Origin: a virus
DNA length: 24,753 nucleotides
Strand: one strand, 5' to 3'
IMG/VR virus record: IMGVR_UViG_3300042545_000561
Location: 1 to 24,753 of that record
Part shown: positions 22,041 to 24,753 of the stretch, piece after piece
Position numbering within the stretch: position 1 is the first letter of the stretch
Layout: each line of letters begins with the position of its first letter
Translations under genes and position numbers: made by a program
Notes under the pieces: model-generated
Database searches by the model: none
What the model was told of the DNA's origin: nothing
The model's input: the letters and a program-made list of their open reading frames with translations, nothing else

Positions 22041-23027
22041 ATGAAAAAAGCATTTTTTATAAATGGCGGCGCAGGTCGAGTACTATGCGCCATTCCCGCA
22101 CTAGAGTACTATGTTAAAAACACTGATCCAACAGCAGTCATTGTTGTTGAAGGTTGGATTGATCTATATTTAACCAGCAAAACATTAGCAAATAATGTGC
22201 ATCATGCTACAAACCCAGATCTTTTTGAAAAATTAAAAGATAGAGAAATCATAACTCCCGAACCGTATAAACTAAACGCATACTTTACTCAAAGATGCAA
22301 TCTTGTGCAGGCGTTTGACATGTTGATCAACTACGATGTTCCGCCTGAACTTATCCCAGAAACCAAAGAATATGATATTTTTATTGGCAAAAAGGATATT
22401 GCACAAGCAAACGAACTAGTCAATGAAGCTAGAAATCATTTTAAAAAGCAACAAGTAGTAATCTTCCAACCATTTGGAAAAACAGCTGGATTACAGGGCA
22501 ACACCATCATTGACGAAAGTGGTAGATCATTCGAAGTTGATGATATTATAAAAATACTTGAAGAACTGAATAAAAATTACGCTGTTATAATGATGAGCGA
22601 GTTAAAAATTCCTGGAAACAAAGCATTAGGGGTAATGGTACCGGAAAGCGTTAGTCTTTTACAATGGACTGCAATTATCAATGCTGCTGATTATTTCTTG
22701 GGCTGCGACTCAGTGGGACAGCATATTGCACATGCCTTAAAGAAACCGGGCACAGTGGTTATAGGCGGTACATTCCCTGAAAACATTTCGTATCCTAGTA
22801 GCAGTACACTTACTATAATCGATAACGGCAAAGACGAAAGAAAGTATTCTCCAATAAGAGTTGCGATAGACATTAGGATTGATAGACACAATGAAAATCT
22901 AATGGTGCTCAATGACGAAACTATTAAGACAATTACCAACGGGATTAAAACTACATTGAGTAAAACTGCCAAGGCATATGCTGAACCCAAACAAGCTGCT
23001 GGGTGTGCTGCACCCGGCTGTGCTTAA
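22041..23027 (+). CDS. GT9-like glycosyltransferase (heptosyltransferase fold)
   Basis: A 328-residue protein with a GT-B style layout. The N-terminal motif FINGGAGRVLCAIPALEYY (6-24) resembles the G.iGD.l..iPal.. loop of ADP-heptose-type transferases, with Arg13 where Asp is usual. The second half opens with VVIFQPFGKTAG (138-150), then a D-D-I-I-K-I-L helix, VIMMSELKIPG, and the diagnostic nucleotide-sugar side motif AADYFLGCDSVGQHIAHAL at about 215-233 (GCDSVGQH 221-228). PGTVVIGGTFPENISYP follows, as in GT9 proteins. It would move a sugar from a nucleotide donor to an unknown acceptor. There is no signal peptide, so it acts in the cytoplasm. An odd C-terminal tail, AAGCAAPGCA, carries two Cys. 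The pair with the carbamoyltransferase 23 bases downstream suggests a shared glycan pathway. Substrate is not predictable here. Confidence 0.68.
   Translation: MKKAFFINGGAGRVLCAIPALEYYVKNTDPTAVIVVEGWIDLYLTSKTLANNVHHATNPDLFEKLKDREIITPEPYKLNAYFTQRCNLVQAFDMLINYDVPPELIPETKEYDIFIGKKDIAQANELVNEARNHFKKQQVVIFQPFGKTAGLQGNTIIDESGRSFEVDDIIKILEELNKNYAVIMMSELKIPGNKALGVMVPESVSLLQWTAIINAADYFLGCDSVGQHIAHALKKPGTVVIGGTFPENISYPSSSTLTIIDNGKDERKYSPIRVAIDIRIDRHNENLMVLNDETIKTITNGIKTTLSKTAKAYAEPKQAAGCAAPGCA
22998..23018 (+). other. GC-rich stem-loop inside the 3' end of the glycosyltransferase gene
   Basis: GCTGGGTG (22998-23005) pairs with CACCCGGC (23011-23018), including one G-U pair, around TGCTG. It encodes most of the Cys-containing tail. 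No U-run follows. It could lower read-through into the carbamoyltransferase or protect RNA. Its GC-rich look contrasts with the AT-rich surroundings. Confidence 0.4.
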
Positions 23028-23035
23028 AATAAATG
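23028..23035 (+). promoter_or_regulatory. Partial late-promoter-like box before the carbamoyltransferase
   Basis: AATAAATG, one base off (N)ATAAATA, lies directly after the glycosyltransferase stop, followed by AAGGAAAA before the ATG at 23051. It is weak and may be chance; co-transcription from the upstream promoter is simpler. Confidence 0.2.
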
Positions 23036-23050
23036 TCACAAGGAAAAATA

Positions 23051-24753
23051 ATGAAAAAAACAGGATACATTGCAGGTATTGCTCGAGGGCATAATGCAGG
23101 AGTTTGTCTTTTAAAAGATGGACAAATTGTATTTTCTATTGAAGAAGAAAGACTATCTCGCTACAAATATGACGGCGGCCCGCTTGCGAGTATGATTAAA
23201 ATTCTTGACTATACTGACAAGATTGATTATTTGGTAATATCTCACACACAAGGTCATGACGAACCAATAAACGATTTTGTAAGGCAAGATGTGTATTCTG
23301 CACTTGCTAGGAAGTTGAGATTAATCGACGATGTTAATACCCAAGTAATTAAATATCACGATCAACACCATAGAAGTCACGCCGCGTTGGCATTTTATAG
23401 ATCTGGGTTTGATAAAGCAAGTGCTATTATTGTAGATGGGGCAGGTACATTTATTGAACGCCCCGACGGTCAAACCATGTTTGAAGTTGAAAGTATATAT
23501 GATTGTTCATACCCTGCAAACTTTGAGGAAGTGTACAAGCATTTTGGAGGCAACGGACCTTGGAGGACTGAACATTACAACAGTGATGGGAACGGTACAG
23601 AAGTTATAGTTAATGATAAAACAGGTATTGTTAAAGCATATGAAGCAGTAACTAGATTTTGTGGATTCGACTCGATAGAAGCGGGTAAAACTATGGGTCT
23701 GTTTCCGTATGGAGAACCGAACAAAGCACCTAAGATTTATGGTAATTTTGGTGGGAATAAAGATCTATTCACTAATACATATCCCAATGGCGCACTGGTC
23801 AATGAAGAAGGCTATGCTGAACTAGATGACAGGGTGTACGATCCAAAAGTAATTCATAGATCAGTGACTGACCCCAACGATCAACGACAAATGCAGCGGT
23901 ACGAGCAACAAATGCGTGAAGCTGATGCAGAAGATCTAACACAATTGGCTTCTAGAAGAAACATGGCCTACAATGTACAAACTGAATCGCAACAACTAGT
24001 ACTTGACTTGATTCTAAAATCAATTAAACGTACAGGTAATAAAAATATCGTTATCAGCGGCGGGTATGGTTTAAATTGTGTTGCCAACTATTTCTATCTA
24101 CAGCACTTACCGGAAGGTGTAAAGATATATGTTGAACCTGTTTCGAACGATGCAGGTACAGCTATGGGTGCAGCATTTTATCATTACTATAAAACATCTC
24201 AAGATACAAAAGTAAGATCAAAAGATGAAAATTTATTTTTAGGTCCGGTACAACATATCACTGAAGATGCAGTTATAGAAACTGCGGCCAAATACAGTGG
24301 CAGCGTAACAATAAATGTTGATTACAAAGATGTTATTAAGACTATTAGATCTAAAAACATCGTAGCACTATTCCAAGAACGCTGCGAAAACGGTCCTAGA
24401 GCACTAGGCAACAGATCACTGATGTTTGATCCAACATTTGCCGACGGTAAAGATTTTGTTAATTTGATTAAAAAACGAGAATATTTTAGACCATTTGCTG
24501 CATCAGTATTACAAGATGATGTACACGATTGGTTTGATCTGCGTGGCATGGAAGATTCTCCGTCTATGATGTATGCTGTAAATTGTCAGCCGGGCGTGAA
24601 AGAAAAGATTCCAGCAGTTATACACGTTGATGGTACCTGTAGAATTCAAACAGTGACTGAAGAACAAAACTTTCATTGGTATAATCTGATTAAAGAATTT
24701 AAAAATCAAACAGGTGTTCCTGCATTGTTTAATACCAGCTTTAACCTAGGCGG
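23051..24753 (+). CDS. NodU/TobZ-type O-carbamoyltransferase, cut by window end
   Basis: The frame is open for 567 codons from the ATG at 23051 to the window end. The N-terminal domain (Kae1-like) shows [17 protein letters not shown] with His14, [12 protein letters not shown], and the metal-site block [17 protein letters not shown] with His106, His107 and His110, then the nucleotide-loop IIVDGAGT (Asp129). [12 protein letters not shown] and [18 protein letters not shown] follow, also typical of the family. The C-terminal domain starts around [17 protein letters not shown] and includes [26 protein letters not shown] and [15 protein letters not shown]. It thus lacks only the last few tens of residues compared with usual lengths of 550-620. 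The family transfers carbamoyl from carbamoyl phosphate via carbamoyl-AMP to a hydroxyl of a sugar or other acceptor. AAGG precedes the start. All key residues visible here are intact. Confidence 0.9.
   Translation, partial: MKKTGYIAGIARGHNAGVCLLKDGQIVFSIEEERLSRYKYDGGPLASMIKILDYTDKIDYLVISHTQGHDEPINDFVRQDVYSALARKLRLIDDVNTQVIKYHDQHHRSHAALAFYRSGFDKASAIIVDGAGTFIERPDGQTMFEVESIYDCSYPANFEEVYKHFGGNGPWRTEHYNSDGNGTEVIVNDKTGIVKAYEAVTRFCGFDSIEAGKTMGLFPYGEPNKAPKIYGNFGGNKDLFTNTYPNGALVNEEGYAELDDRVYDPKVIHRSVTDPNDQRQMQRYEQQMREADAEDLTQLASRRNMAYNVQTESQQLVLDLILKSIKRTGNKNIVISGGYGLNCVANYFYLQHLPEGVKIYVEPVSNDAGTAMGAAFYHYYKTSQDTKVRSKDENLFLGPVQHITEDAVIETAAKYSGSVTINVDYKDVIKTIRSKNIVALFQERCENGPRALGNRSLMFDPTFADGKDFVNLIKKREYFRPFAASVLQDDVHDWFDLRGMEDSPSMMYAVNCQPGVKEKIPAVIHVDGTCRIQTVTEEQNFHWYNLIKEFKNQTGVPALFNTSFNLG

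Noticed and set aside
1-24753. Frequent words such as GGCACAGG as a regulatory or recombination motif
   Set aside because: They fall in frame as Gly-Thr-Gly codons in Gly/Thr-rich fibre proteins and are explained by composition.

Overview
The window looks like part of the late structural region of a large T4-like marine myovirus, most similar in style to cyanophage or pelagiphage tail-fibre clusters, probably an environmental or metagenomic genome. The evidence is a run of same-strand, tightly packed genes (gaps of a few bases, one ATGA overlap), an exact T4-type late promoter box (TATAAATA), and fibre motifs typical of marine T4-like phages. These motifs are GRISG..L.SNL.RDG..LAF.TDLLYL at N-termini, DNT.DLG...RW in shafts, and TGHDFLDIGTG / STDQ.GNFR.G / VPTQRAI at C-termini. 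Host and exact lineage cannot be fixed from the sequence. No tRNA, integrase, transposase, CRISPR array or origin was seen, and no gene-free stretch exceeds about 120 bases.

Layout, all on the + strand. (1) 3-2919: the 3' end of a fibre gene, a small beta-rich protein, a fibre-tip-like protein and a fibre-like protein. (2) 2920-3038: a late promoter and a structured leader. (3) 3039-4803: a paralogous fibre protein and two small structural proteins. (4) 4817-18297: two giant paralogous proteins (1868 and 2611 aa). Each has seven N-terminal CBM5/12-like repeats, a pectin-lyase-like beta-helix core, an Asp-box beta-propeller and a shared C-terminal fibre domain. The larger one has grown by repeating a helical module and inserting small beta domains. 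(5) 18320-19531: a third small beta-rich protein and a fibre with a C-terminal S74 self-cleaving chaperone. (6) 19534-21199: a tandem pair of 275-aa glycine- and cysteine-rich proteins, 24 Cys each. (7) 21210-21926: a probable tail-fibre assembly chaperone. (8) After a strong hairpin and a second late-promoter-like box, a GT9-like glycosyltransferase and a NodU/TobZ-type carbamoyltransferase that runs off the window end.

As a system, genes 1-7 plausibly build and assemble the host-recognition apparatus, with several glycan-binding or adhesive modules. The last two genes are enzymes that could modify a glycan (virion, host surface) or phage DNA. The most notable items are the Cys-rich gene pair, the modular growth of the giant fibres, the glycosyltransferase-carbamoyltransferase pair beside the fibre cluster, and the RNA or DNA structures at the two main transcription boundaries.
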